A stretch of DNA of 60,000 bases. Source: Glandiceps talaboti. Taxonomy: Eukaryota; Hemichordata; Enteropneusta; Spengelidae. The notes under the pieces were generated by a model that saw only the letters and a program-made list of their open reading frames with translations, did no database searches and had not been told where the DNA came from. Position 1 is the first letter of the stretch; every line of letters begins with the position of its first letter. The DNA lies in NCBI RefSeq assembly GCF_964340395.1, contig NC_135549.1, positions 6,813,001 through 6,873,000 on the forward strand, written 5' to 3'. Shown here piece after piece: positions 1 to 13,900 of the stretch. A program made the translations under genes and the position numbers.

Positions 1-3000
1 TGAATTCATGGCCAAGGAAGGCTTTTGGCAAGGTTTTTGTGCTATATTATTGGCAATTTAATCACTTGTTGCTATACCGCTGACACTTAAAATGAAATTG
101 AGTTAAGACATGCATGAAGAAATAATGTCCTGTTATTTATAATTTAAGTTATACCACTGTAAATGCAAATAAAATTGCAATTATTTCTGCTCATGAATAA
201 TTGAACAGTCAATATATAAACATTGTAAGTGGTATTTCATGGGGAGTATTTTATTGGATTTTACATTCTGAACAAATATTGTACTATTTATTTTTCAAAT
301 GAAGGAAAACTGATCTAACAGTTATTCATTACATATAACAGGTCGTCAACATAGTAGTTCCTGAGCACGTTTTCAAATTGGATATTTTAAGACTTCTAAG
401 TAAACAGCCCACTTACAGTCATTACCTGTCCTACAAAGCATAGAAGACAATACTTCTCAGTCAAAATCAATGAAACAGTTATCAAGAGTGAATAGGCATC
501 ATCCAGCCTCCATTATTTAATATTGTCTGTTGCTCATTCTCTGATGGTTATTTTATATTTGTTTTCTTTTATTATCATGTTGTTTGGCATAAAGAACTCC
601 CAGTGGGAAGTTTATACCCATGAATTACACTTAAATGACCACTTTTGCATAGTTATTCTATGGTAAAATTCCCAAGTTTCCTGTTGCTGTCACAGAGAGG
701 AAGAGTTTAAAGTCTGTTTATGACTATTCATTAAGTTGACTCAGCAATTATTCATTGGCTGAGTGACAAGTATGAAAACTTACCTGTATGGCTACAAAAA
801 ATAAACAACAAAAACAAGTAATTCAGCATTGGGATCTCATCATCTCACACCAAGCCACTTATTATGAAGAATCAAAATACAGAAACAGATTTGTTACAAT
901 TTCCCAGGTACAGTTGTCTTTACAACTGTTGGTACTGCAAACCCAATGGCAATGTTTTCGATGAGTTTAGAAAAGAAGATCATGATATCTGGCAACCTTG
1001 TTACAGTACAATAAAAGCCCCAAGGACTAAGTTGTACATGTCTAGCATACAAAAATACCTATAATGGAGGTTTTTTATTACACCAACATGACCAAGCTGG
1101 CAGGCACTACTGTTATAAAAACAAAGTTCTTTGAGATTGTAGCAGTCTTACTTTTAAGTATGGACAAAGGGTTGGATGTTGAGCATGTTTACCCCGAAGG
1201 TGTTTTAGTCATGTCAGTGTCTAGAAGCAGCTCTTCACAACTATGTATCAAAGGTGATACATCGCAGAACAGTCCTAACATGCTCTAGTAATTCATCCCA
1301 CAATTTATCTCCCAACAAGATAGATAGCTAAGGCACATGTACATTGAAATCAACCTTGCGTGGATAGCTCCGGGAGTCTCTTATAGAACTGATGCCTGTA
1401 TAATAGTCTATTGTTAGAAATTATAGCATCACGACAATATCTTGCATTGTTTGAAATCTCATTCAGACATGTGTTCAATTCACTTTGGTCCTTGTCACAA
1501 TAGCATCTGAGGTCCAATAACAAATACTGTATAGAAGGATAAAAGAATACATGTTGTGAGAATAGGTTCTATAAATTACTCACAACTTTTCTTACCTATT
1601 GGTGCCTGTTACCAAGAGAAAACATCAACTATGTACCTGGAACTAGAATTTATTTATTATAGGTTGTAATTTGATGTTCATGTTGTCAAAAGACAAATAT
1701 GGCCTGTGACTAACAACAAAGCAACACCCTGATAAAACATATATACAAAGTCGTCTTCTCAGACAAACACCTCAAGGCCAGTCACAGGTGGGAAACACAA
1801 TATGTTTCTACTCCCCGAGGTTTGAAATTCAATCATACAAATTGTTATTATCACAACAAAACACACTTATTCATATAAAGGTGCTGAACTTATTTGTTCA
1901 CCATTGTGTTTTATACATCCCTTTGATTTCTGAGGACAGGATGTCAAGTGAGTCTTGAAAGAATGTACATCTAGTGGAAAAGTTAATAAAGCATTAATAC
2001 TTGACAATCTAACCATATATATAAATTGCTTTACATTTTTGTTTACTTTTCCAAAAATACAATCCACATTACCTGTCAAGAGATACGAATACACATACAT
2101 TTGTAAATTTCACTATTTAAATAACTAATGATCCAAGGAAAACTGATCTACTATGGCAACATTTCTTTTGCTTTTGAAAATATGCACTTATTTTAGCATG
2201 CCGTACATGATACGGAATTTGAATTCTAAAGATGTTACATCATATCACAGTTGTTCTTGACTGTAGGATTAGCAATTAAAAGAATGGCATTGAAACTGGA
2301 AACTATTTTCTCAGTAAATATAAATGCTTACCCTTAATAGATCTCATCACTTTCTTAGCCATGTTTAGACCTCCATGAGATACGATATCATAGATTACAT
2401 CATCTGTATGCCTCATGGCAACTGACCAACTGTGTGTTACAATCCACATAACCTGTCAATAGATAGGAATACACATACATAAATTTGTAAATTTCACTAT
2501 TTAAATAACTAATGCTCCAAGGAAAATTTCATCCTATGTGGACTTCCAAACATGAGAGCAGAGTAAAACTTATTAGTATGCAGAACTCAATAAACCAATT
2601 ATTGAGAGTAGTATATTGGGAGAAAATGCAATTAATGATGTACATAATACCATAAGAGCATTTTAAACAACTGCTGTGGTTCCACCAAAAGTTAATTAAC
2701 TTTGATGGCCATTATCAAATATACTCTGCCATGCAGTACCTTATTAGGACAATAACAGTCCAAATTTCAACAAAAGAATGGATTAGGTGAAATCATGATA
2801 ATTATAATATGAAATATTCATTGTGAAATACAATATTGTATAATTCCATCCCCTGAGGATAATACATTCATTAGCATTGTGTAGCTTACAATTGGTATCC
2901 TTGAATGATTATGTTATTGTTACTGTTAGTATGTTTATAATGTGTAAATTAAACATCAAATTAATTAGATAGCAGTATTTCCTTATGGCTCAAGTGTGTT

Positions 3001-4967
3001 TGAAAGTCTGATTTGATAATTTTACAAGTTCAAGCTTTTGGCTGCTGGTTTGTTGACTTATGATGGCTTGTTTCATAGGTAACTATACACATGACATGTA
3101 ATGCAGTTACCAACAGGAGCAACTCAAAGGTCATATTCTTCCATGTATTGCTGGGATGCACTAATGCATTTGGTAAATGCAATAATTTTTGTACCGAGCA
3201 CTCAACAATTTCTCTCAGCAACCACATGTTCCATTTGACCTATGTTGACTTTTCTTTCTGGATGATCAAAGAAACTAAAGTATCATATTTGAACAATTTA
3301 TCATCGAAAAAGAATTACCTGAATGTGGAGTACCCATACTATTTTATAACTAGCTTTTCACAGATACCACGAAAATTATTACTAGTATATTCCTTAAATA
3401 TCTGTTTTTTGATATGATGGATTGATCAGTGAATCTACTATCTGGGCCATGATCTCTCCCCTTCTCTATCTTGTTTATAACCATGGTTGCATAGTTACCT
3501 GTATTTGACAGGACTGTCATATGTCAACACTTGAAAGTTGAACTCCTTTTATTTGCAAATTTAAATGTCAATGTGCTTTGAAAAAGTACAATGTACTTCA
3601 GTCAACATGGTACAAAAATACCACCAAAGTAGCCTTTTATTTTTGGAAACACTGGTTGTGATAGTTTAAGTCTGTCAACCTTGCTGATTTGCCTGCCATT
3701 TGTATCTAACATTCAGGCTCCTAGCTACAAAACTTCCACTAAATATGCTGATGATCCCATTAGCCAGTAGCATCGTTATACTTCCATGGTAACTGGTTTT
3801 TACCATCACCTTGTTAAAATCTGCATTCATGTCATGTTCTATCTTTTGAGTAATTGGATGTCATAGTTATGGCACCACAATTGGATACAGGAATAGAAAT
3901 TCATTGCAAACAATGTCGTCTTCACTTATTTATTGGTGATACACACACTGAAATAATGGGCTGAACAATATTGCATCTTTTATTGCTCAATTTACTTTAC
4001 AGGCTATCTTTTGCTGGTAAAATACAAACAAGCTACCCTCTGACCATGTTTTGAGAACTATTTTTCACAGACACTGCCATCCTTGGAAACTGCAGGGAAC
4101 CTGTTCCATGGCAGCATTAAAATGCAATATCTTTTTTACTGTTATTTAACTGCAAGATAACATAAATAAGAAAGATAAAATATATACCAACATATGACAG
4201 CACCAAGACAGTAAAGTGGAACACTTTGAACTTTCCCCAACTATTTATAACCAGTACAATAGATCTTCAAAGACCTGTGCTACAATTAGATTCATTATCA
4301 ACAGACATTCTCTGTTGCCAGCTTCAGCTATTCAGCTTGTGTACGAGTTCATCGAAGGAAAACAAATTAAGTTTTTTATATTGGATCTAATTCTTTTGAA
4401 TGTTCCTGACTATCAGAAAGGCATTCATTTCATCCAATTCATATTGCAAGTTCTTTTCTCTCATCATGTGTATAAAGTACATGAAGCAAAACCTTATCAA
4501 ATCAGTGAGGTACAGTAAATCCATAAAGAAGTGTACCTGTCAACAAATACTCTTAACATCCATGGACCCCAGGAATTTTAGACATTAGCACATACACTAG
4601 ATAAGACAAAGTACATAATAAAATCATCAGATGTGTGATTCAAACTACACACATGTTATCAAAATATACATGACAGCTTTTGGTAGTGAAGAATACAAAT
4701 GAAGATTGGAAAATATCAATCACACAGATTTTCATTTCGCAGTCAATTAATATTATCACTTTAAAATGTTCAGCTTTAATACCGGCAATTACAATTTTTA
4801 AATACAATAAAGCAAAAATATAGAGTATTCTGAAGAGTCTTGAACTTCTTGAAAAAGCCCCATTGAATGAGGTGCGAAATTGGTTGAAGATTCAAGCCGT
4901 TTCTGTGTTCATTTACTACAAATGGCTTGTCCTTGTAACTACTCAACAATGTTTTCATTATTTACAG
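1..4967. other. upstream non-coding region, no supported gene
   Basis: AT-rich sequence. Its open frames are short, have no family motif and do not join to neighbours by splice phase. The only structure seen is a pair of direct repeats (2058-2140 and 2438-2526). An exon carrying the start codon of the dynein gene should lie here or further upstream, ending in phase 0, but I could not identify it. A weak X-box-like site is at 3486-3499. Confidence 0.5.
2058..2526. repeat. pair of direct repeats about 85 bases long
   Basis: Segments 2058-2140 and 2438-2526 are nearly the same, differing by a few substitutions and a 3-4 base insertion. Both run from AATCCACAT through GAATACACATACAT and CACTATTTAAATAACTAATG to CCAAGGAAAA. 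Their starts are about 380 bases apart. This could be a local duplication or two copies of an unknown element. Confidence 0.75.
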
Positions 4968-5139
4968 CCTGCATTCAGTGAAAAACCTAGAATATTACAG
5001 CGTGGTTCCTGGACTCAAGCTGCGCCGTTCAAAGAACAAAAGTTTTGTCGACATGTCAGTGACTCCATTGCAAACAACTACAGCCCCACAGCAAGAAATC
5101 TCACCACTTCCTATATCTATGACATCACGAGAAAGCTTG
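4968..5139 (+). CDS. dynein exon 1 (first recognised; N-terminal extension)
   Basis: A TTTACAG acceptor and a strong GTAAGT donor bound 57 codons plus one base, phase 0 to 1. Its last G joins AA of exon 2 to make Glu. The frame has no Met, so translation must begin in an upstream exon. Another frame is also open, but only this one joins exon 2 without a stop. No known domain, hence moderate confidence. It lies at the left edge of a CpG-richer stretch; if the promoter is at the X-box in the next intron, this exon would belong to a longer alternative transcript. Confidence 0.55.
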
Positions 5140-8100
5140 GTAAGTTTATAGTATTACCGGTAACTGTAATCATAACATGTAATTACTATATTTGTGAAAG
5201 TTGGGAATATAAAGTTCAAATTTATAAAGAGAAAATACAAAAAATGAAATAAAAGAGTGTTTAAACACATGGAAGTGCACATTTCTAGAAAAGTCATTGT
5301 AGTAATTTGACCGTTACAATTTTACAATTGTACATCATCATACATCATTACATGAACGATTGTAAAGGTTTCAGAACAATTTCACAAAGTTGAACAAAAA
5401 GCATGACGGGCCCGGGATGAAGGTGCGACAAAACCCCTATCTCTATACATTTCATATGCGCTGTGCATTTGCATTATTTGCACACGAGTGATACAAAGTT
5501 TACGATCGTAAAAATGAAAACTTCAAAATAAAATACCAAGGATACTATTTACTTGAACCTAAACGAATTGAAAGAAATACAATGCAATCAAAGTTACATA
5601 TTTATTTTGAGAGCAAATATTATCATTCATAATTCATATTTATTCAAGTTGGTGAAATTTAACTAACTATAATGCAGAGGACAAGAAAACGCTGAAATTT
5701 GGATTTTCTATGGCTGTGGAAATGTGCGCCCGGTCCGAGAACTCCGACATGGAAGCGCACATTTCCGGAGCTAGATTTTCATACAAGAATAATAATAACA
5801 TTGAGAGATACGAAGAAATATCGATATAAACATATGAGATTTATCCTTACCATATTTATGTTAGTTAAGAGTCATCCTCTCTGGGTTTAGTACTGTATAC
5901 AAATCAAGATAACTTCATATAGAATAGATGTAAAATTACGTCACTTGCGACCGACAGACGACAAAATCAAGACAGGAACATGATCTACTGACTTCTCTGC
6001 AGTCGTATGAGTGTTGCGTTTATAGAACCTACAATTCGTAATTGTGGCTGTAGATATATCCCATTTTAAACATTGAGTAATTGTACATTATATAATCTTA
6101 TATTTGATTGTTAAGAATATATAGATCAAAAAAATATTATTTATATATCTTCATAATTGTCGGGCTCTCTCATTTTTCGAACATTATAAATAGTTATATG
6201 AAATTATTTTAAGGTCAAAGGTTATAATTTACATGTCGGCTGCTAGTGCTAGAAACATAAGAAGACTGAAGAATAACCTTATGATCAGCAAAATGACCAT
6301 AAATTAACGGTAATTCTGCACAGTTATTTGGAAATTTGTACAAATATAATTTATTTTGGCATTTTTAGAGTTGTTATTTTCAAGTAGTTCATCACAGTGC
6401 CATCAACTACACGTAATGGTTTGAGAAGGAAAGGGGTTATAATGATATTATTATTGAATTGTCAGAATCGAGTTCATCGTCTGCAAGGTCCAAGGGTATT
6501 ACAATTTATAGCATGATGTATGCCTGACATACTTGTCAAGGTGCCAAATGGCTGGCCTCGTGTGTGTCAGATATGTTCCTCGTCGTCTGGTGTGTTAGAA
6601 TTTTGTAACCAAAACTTGATATGGTAACTAATACCAGTACCAACATGATACAGGATCAGAAAAAGGAAAGGTACAATAGTACGAACACCAAGTACATTTA
6701 TACTCCAAAGTTTGATCATTTCCAAAGATTGAAGTATCAAGGCATAAATGCTGTTTGTTTTATTTATCAGTTTATTCACATCTAAATCTATACAGATGTT
6801 TGTATTGACTCTTAGGTATACATTGTTTTAGTCATATACTGATATAGATACCACTTCTCTGTTTGCTTCATGTGGTAACTTGTAAAATAACAAAAAAAAA
6901 AACGTCTTTTCAACTTGAAGAATAGTCAAAATACCTACCATACAGTGAAAACAATTAGACATATGGCTTACTGAGAATTATGAATTCAACTATACAGAAT
7001 TTATTCTCTCATTTGTAAGTAAATTGAATTCTCCAGTGTAAGATTATGGTTTTTGACTAGTTGTAGGGTAAACAGTTGTGTCAGCAGCTGTAGTTACCAT
7101 AGCAACTCCCTTTGACGTTTGGCCTTCCTTCCCTACAGGTACTTCCTTGTATTATATTAACTGTTGGTATATACATGTATATATTTTTTTTTAAGATGTC
7201 AAAACAATATAGATAACATTGAAACTTATGCTGAAACTTGATTTTCATTCAACGTGTCTCTCCATTGTTTTGTTCACCCCACCTTTTTTATCCGAATAAT
7301 TGATGACTCATTGGATGAAGTGACGTATCAATGTTATGAAAGAAATAACAATACCTGGCTCACAGGGATTTTTATCATCATGGATTAATGTGTGTGGATT
7401 ATTTGAAATTTCATGGCAGATGTGATTGTGAGGATGGTACAACCAATTTTTGTTTGATTAAATACATGTATAATACAATGTGCAGTTCACTGATACCCTA
7501 TGTGTGAAAATTGTATCTATAGAGCTATAACTTCAGGGAAATGGTAAATATAGAGGCCATTATGTTCTTCAGCTTGATTGAAGAGTCATTAAAAAAGATT
7601 TGTAGGAGAGATAAAAGGAATGTATTGATCATGAATATTTGAGATAAAGCACTCATACTACTTGGTAATATATTGATGATATGGCTGTCTATTTTATTAA
7701 TGGCTATTCAAAACTAATGAGAAACACATACATTTTATAACCTCTACACTTTTGTTCAATTCTGCTGTTGCAAAGATTAATGGCAAATTCTTCATCTTCA
7801 TGAAATGCATTGAGAGTTAAATAATGTTTCTATAGTAACCGCTTCTATAGATGTAAATCAATGTGAATTTGAATCGCAAGTAACAGACATTGGTTAGACA
7901 TACATGTACAAAATGTGAATGGGAATGCTAACACTTTTGGATGTATACTTATTTATTACTAAAGGCTATGATGAATTTTGCACCTGATGATCATTGTATA
8001 TGATAGCGGTATATGTATTTTACATAATCTGTAAGTTTTTGTTGACCATTCATTCTATTACTGATCAGGAATATTATCCTTCAGGTACAATAATCATAGA

Positions 8101-10917
8101 GATGGCACTATTGAAGTATTTATTCATATCATTCCAGATAATGCCGGATATTAATTGTTTTTACCATGGCATAGAAAGTGGAGAAAACAAAAACAAAAAA
8201 TGAAATATTTTCCCCAACACTAACAGAAAGCAAATAACAGCAATTTATAGTATCATTTTAGTGCCACAGGCTTGTGTATGCATGGTTTTAGGGTAAGACT
8301 GTAACATTACATAGCAACAACAAGCAGGTAGTCAAACATGATTTATGCAACCATACTACTCTATCTCTAACAGCATTTGAGCTCATACTATATCCCAGTA
8401 ACAGTAACACTCTAATAACAATTTTTTTTCGCATTTGATTTTTAATCAGTGTGTGGGGCAAAAGTCAAAAAAATGAAATCAAGGAAAGAGTGGTGGTGGT
8501 GGTGGGGGGTGGGGGGTGGGGGAAGTATTAAGTAATAAATAAAACATTTGAAATTGCAACATGTACCTGTTTAAAATGGAATTTGGAAAGTGTTGAAGTT
8601 ACTAAATTGACAAAGTTACAGAGGCAACTTTTCAACTAGAACTTAAGTACAGCATATATACTATTCCAAAATATGTAACACAGTTTATTTAAGTACATGG
8701 TTGTGTTGGTAAATTTTCTTCAGTTTTTGTACTACATATTGTTTTCATGTTTTTATACTTAGAACTTTCACACCATGAAGAGACTACCATACCAATATCA
8801 CAAGTGGGTTATGTCAGTGCATCTTCCCCTCCTCCTATATTAGATCAATCAAGACCTGGTAACAAAAGTCCACCAAGAAAGAGGTATGTTAATTCTTTAT
8901 TACCATGTCAAAGTAGATGATATTTATGAAGCCTGTTGGCTTGTGAATACTTCATTGACATTTGGGGCTGTTAATGATCCTCCTAACTTGATGTTGAAAT
9001 TTATAGTTATTACGGCTTCATAGGGAATCTGACAGTTAAAGACACAATGATTTAAGTAATGCTGAAGCCCTTTTAAACCATTAGGGTTGCTTTGTGAACA
9101 CTTTATAGTTGCCATTGTAATGTAAATATCCTTTCTTGTCAAGTTTGAAAACTATCCTGTTCCAACATCTAAAAGTCTGAAAGAAACTCAATGACACTAA
9201 TTCAGAACTTCAATGCTATCAGAACAAATGTTGTAGGGATTAAGTCTTATAAGGATCTGGCCTTGCTGTATGTAGTTGCATGCTCACTTAAAATGCAGAC
9301 TGAAGTATGCAAATTGCAATTCAGAATTTTTGAATAATTTGATGTCTTCTGTTCTGAAATGTCTTCTATTGTTGCATCTGTACAAATGACAACAATTTCT
9401 TACCAAAGCAAAGTAAGATATTCAGTAGTGAAGATTTGTTATTTGATAGTGAGAATGAAAGTGTTTTTGACAAAAGTGAATGTATTTTGTTCTTTGTATA
9501 GACTTCTGATACTAAGAGCACACACACGTAAATGTAGGAAAAGGTAAACTGGTAGTCTGGCATTATGCATGGATTTATACCATTATTGACTTGCTTCACC
9601 CCAGTTTTTTCCTGATTATGATATATAATTACTTCCAATTTTAAGCATATACACATTATCACTGTTAAAGTTTGGATATTTTGTAAACCTGCTGTGTATT
9701 AAAAGCCTGACTAGCTATTTTCTAGGTAATCTGTGTATTTCTGTACAATGCACATTACACATACAAGCATATGTAAAGTCTGTAGAATACACAATTCTAC
9801 ATATTCAAGTTTTTACAGGTAATCATACATATACATGTAGTGTGTGCAATTGTATTCACTATCTTCATTACCAATCCTTCACACCACTCCAAGCTGTGTT
9901 ACCCATTTACCCAAAGGCACATGACATGTGTGATTTGGATTGCAGTTTCTAAAGCTTGCTGTATTTTTGGATGGTATTGTTTCCTACATGCTATTGATTT
10001 CGGATAAAGATAACCTCCTCAAGGATATAGCTAATGTTACAGATTAAGATCTTTGCTGTGGTAATTCAGTTTTCTGCATATTTGAAACAAAAAGTGTAGC
10101 TAAAATAAATGATTAATTCATAATTTATAAAGTGTGATCCTAATTGATAGGTTTTATCTTTTTGAATAACATATGTTTTTTTCTATCTGTATCAGCTCTG
10201 TGATAGGTGCACCATACAAAAGCAAAGACTCTGCAAGTATACAAGCAACTCAAGGTTCAGTTCTAAGTAATGCAACTCTGACAACTTCCAGTGCTGTTCC
10301 TGATTCCCTACCTCCAATCAATGGTGCTACTCCACTGTCCAGTCCTAGATATACAAATTATGTCAATGGTGACTATGGCCCATCATTACACAATGGACAT
10401 TCACATCCACATTCACCAAGGAGTTTTACACCAACAGGTGGTCATCCTGCATCTAGGGGTGATGTCAACTCAACAAGACATGTACCTACCAGTTTTTCTG
10501 AAGACCATGATAGTGGAGTTGCATCATCAACAACCCTTCACAAACACCAGTCTGTGTACAGCAGTCCACCAAATGGTACACACTCATATGGTAATGTAAT
10601 CCCAGATATTTTTCTCCTTGATACACAATTTACATTAGCACTCCCATAAATGAAATCAGACTAGTAAGAAAAGTCATTTGAAGACAAAATTTATATAAGG
10701 CAAGTCTGGGCCATAAAAGGAGTTATAATAGACCCTATCACTTTTTTTTTCAAGTCTCTGTGCAATAAATCAACTTTCAAAGTGTGATTTGATGAAGGAA
10801 AAAACAAATGGTTGTAATAATTTATTTATTTATTCATTCATCTATTTTTCTCTTTCTTTATGTACTTCATTATTTCTCTCTTTCTGTATTTATTTATTTA
10901 TTTATTTATTTATGTAT

Positions 10918-10948
<31 letters not shown>

Positions 10949-13900
10949 TTGTAGGTGATGACTTACATACAACAATTGAGAAACTTACAAATTTATAGAA
11001 TTTAATATGATTCACTGGTGTTGTGCATGTTAAAATAACCAATCATCACATATTGATGAAAATGTAATTGCTGAGCAAATAAAATAATTTTTTTAACCCA
11101 CTCCGATGATCACCACCTAGCCAAGGACTAAGTTTTCACTTTGTGTTCTTTTATGTAGTAACATGCCTACTCTAAAACACACTGTCAACACAGAGTTGAA
11201 ATAAAAGTAGAAAGGTCAATGTAGTTATCCATAAAGTTACTGAGATTCACCATTCTGCTCTACCCATTGTGTTTTGGTAAACTGTATTTGTGTTGGCCAC
11301 CGTATCCTACCAGTAATCGCAAATCTACTGTTCAATACAACAATGGAACCATCTTAGTCATCTAAGTTAATTGACTTTTCTAGCTGACACTAATATCAGA
11401 TGTATTGTTATTTCTATCATTAGCTTCTCCCATTGAAAGAAGATCCGATCCACCGAAAAAGAGAAACATTGATAGACTTCGAGAACATGATGATGAGGTT
11501 GAAGCAGTTTTGAGCATGGAATTCCCACCTTCCACATTCTCCACTATTGGTCTTTCACGGCCAACAACTCCTGAAGAACAGGATCTTGACAGGTAGAACT
11601 CACTGAGTGGAATTTATGTGGTTCTTGAGATGCTGTGTAAATACTACAATTGAGATCAATTGACCCTGTTTTAACAATAGTTGGATTAGTAGAACCTATT
11701 GTAGTCACATGCATACAAAATGACTGTTAGCCGCCAGGTATTATGACAGAACTCCAAACAAAATCTGTTTAACTACATGGCTGGAATTAAGACTGATTGT
11801 CAGATCACATTAAGTTATATAACCTGAAATGAATAATAGTTTGATTTCATATGTATTACTAGTCATTGCATATAACATCTTGATGGGTGTAAATTTATAC
11901 TATGGTTAGCTGTCACTTTTCATAGTAGTCCAACTTCATTATGTAATCAGTAATGAAGATGTATTATAGTGTGTGTCTGTGTTTGTATTTTTGTCTGCTG
12001 TACAGTTCAAAGTGCTGTCCAAAGTGTGTAAACTTTAAATTCTTTGGTTGGAAACGTTGGAATTTATCCATTGTAGTTAAAGTCTGTGTCAATACTTGTT
12101 GGATCAAGTAGTGCAGTTTTTGAAGACAACAAATCACTGTACTACAATGTGTAGGCTTTAGGTGCTTTGTTCTACATCATAAATAAATGTTGCATTGCTA
12201 GTCCAAATGCTCAGGCCTGTCAACTATAAAGCTGAAAACATCTCACATGTTCAGACAGAAATACTATAAATTTACTCATATATATATCAATATGAGTGAA
12301 TTTTGATTAAATGACCTTTTTGGCTGGGCTCACAGTTTACAGTAATGATGGCTAAATCCTGAACACAGCAACCTCTATAAATGACCTGTGAAGTCATACA
12401 CTATATTGTAAACCTAGATCCATTAGAACATTGTGCAATTTGACAGTCTTCAGCTAGTTCTCAATGACTAACTGTTATGGTCATGTACAAGAAGGCATTG
12501 TAGTCAGTACATGTTTTTTGCATTTTTGTTTCTCAGTGAAACAAGCAAAAATAAGTCTTTCACAAAAATAAGTCTTTCACAAAAATTTCCAGGTTTTCAG
12601 TATACTTTTACCACAGCTAGTGCATATTGAAAAAATTACATACCTTACAAATACAAGGGTCTCTAGGATGCAGACTTTTGAAATCAATTCAGGGAGTTGG
12701 CTATATTGATTATCAATATGTTTATTCTCTATGATTTAATTTGATGAAAAAAATTCACTTCATTGTAAAGTCTTGGTTGATAAAGAAACTATAGCAACGT
12801 TCTTTGATAGAACATTCCCTGGAGCCATAACTTCATATAGTATCGATGTTAGTTTTATTTGACGTGTCTAAGGAAATTATGACTGTAAAATCTTACCACA
12901 ATTTGCCTTTGATAGCACCATGGTTGCTTGTTAAAAGGAGGAAATAAATCACTCTGGATTCCATTTCTTTCCAGGTATTATTCCTTGATAGAACATTCCA
13001 TAGAGCCATATATGGTAGCCCCTTTAAGTAGAGAGTGGATCCAAGGTAGTTTCAGTTTTGTCCCAAAGTGTCTTAAAGGAGAGCAGCTGAAAGAAGCCAT
13101 GAAAAAAATCACCGAGGTAAGCAATGGAATACATGTAGGAATGTCAATTTAAGCTGAGTGAGTTCCACTTAGATTTGTATACCAAGCTTCTAACAAGGGT
13201 AATCAATGGAAATGTACAGGATTGTCAATTTAAACTCATTGTAGTTGACATGTTACTGCTATGAGTGGCAATTTACTATCTGACACCAGGTTGAAGGGAT
13301 TCAAACTAGCAGCACAAAACAAATCATGTACACTGATAATAAAGATCCCATCATGGTATAGATCAGGTTATTTTCAAGTTCTTGCCTATCTAGATTGTTT
13401 GACCTAGGCTAGCTATTGTAATAATCCAAGATTTTGTGTTGGGTTGATCATATCCACATGTAATGAGCACCATTAATTATGATTTGTAATGCCTTTTAAG
13501 TAAACAACATATTACATCATAACATCATTATGCTGATGACATCTGAGTAATTCAGGTGAAAGCTATGTAGTCGCTTCAAAAACTAGATTCCAATAAGGTA
13601 ACTTCACTATTACTGACTTTTAAGTAATTTTACATCAGTACAGAAGGCAAGGCTAATTTAATACTGATTAAAAAATATATGTAGATTATTTAGGGGATGG
13701 GATGGGTGGCTATACTCATCCAGAAATTGTTAAAGTTCTCTGCTGATGAGTGCTAATGTTTGAAATGTATCAATCTCACACCAGGTGTCAATCATCATGA
13801 CATGCCAGACTAGGTTTTGCTAAGTGAATGCATCTAGCTGTACAAAGCATTAAGATCCCATCAACAACTTTTAACAAATGGTAAATGTGTTCCTCCATTG

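Larger units (their letters stand above)
5140..8762. other. intron 1, possible promoter region
   Basis: This 3.6 kb intron differs from the others because CpG is more frequent from about 5400 to 6500 (for example ACGGGCCCGGG, GCGCCCGGTCCGAG, ACGTCACTTGCGACCGAC). It also has a CRE-like TTACGTCA at 5936-5943 and a perfect RFX X-box at 7093-7106. An inverted repeat GGAAATGTGCGC / GCGCACATTTCC lies at 5715-5766, and a G-rich run at 8491-8523. No further exon could be supported; a short ORF beginning MSAASARN at about 6234 is open for 24 codons but lacks a usable donor. Confidence 0.5.

Noticed and set aside
864-1288. Two adjacent short + strand ORFs (66 and 74 codons).
   Set aside because: No motif, no splice-phase link to exon 1 and ordinary lengths for AT-rich non-coding DNA.
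3091-3417. 108-codon ORF.
   Set aside because: Composition is typical of AT-rich random sequence, with no flanking splice logic or family resemblance.
4216-4518. 100-codon ORF as a possible first exon.
   Set aside because: It ends without a phase-0 donor that could join exon 1, and has no recognisable domain.
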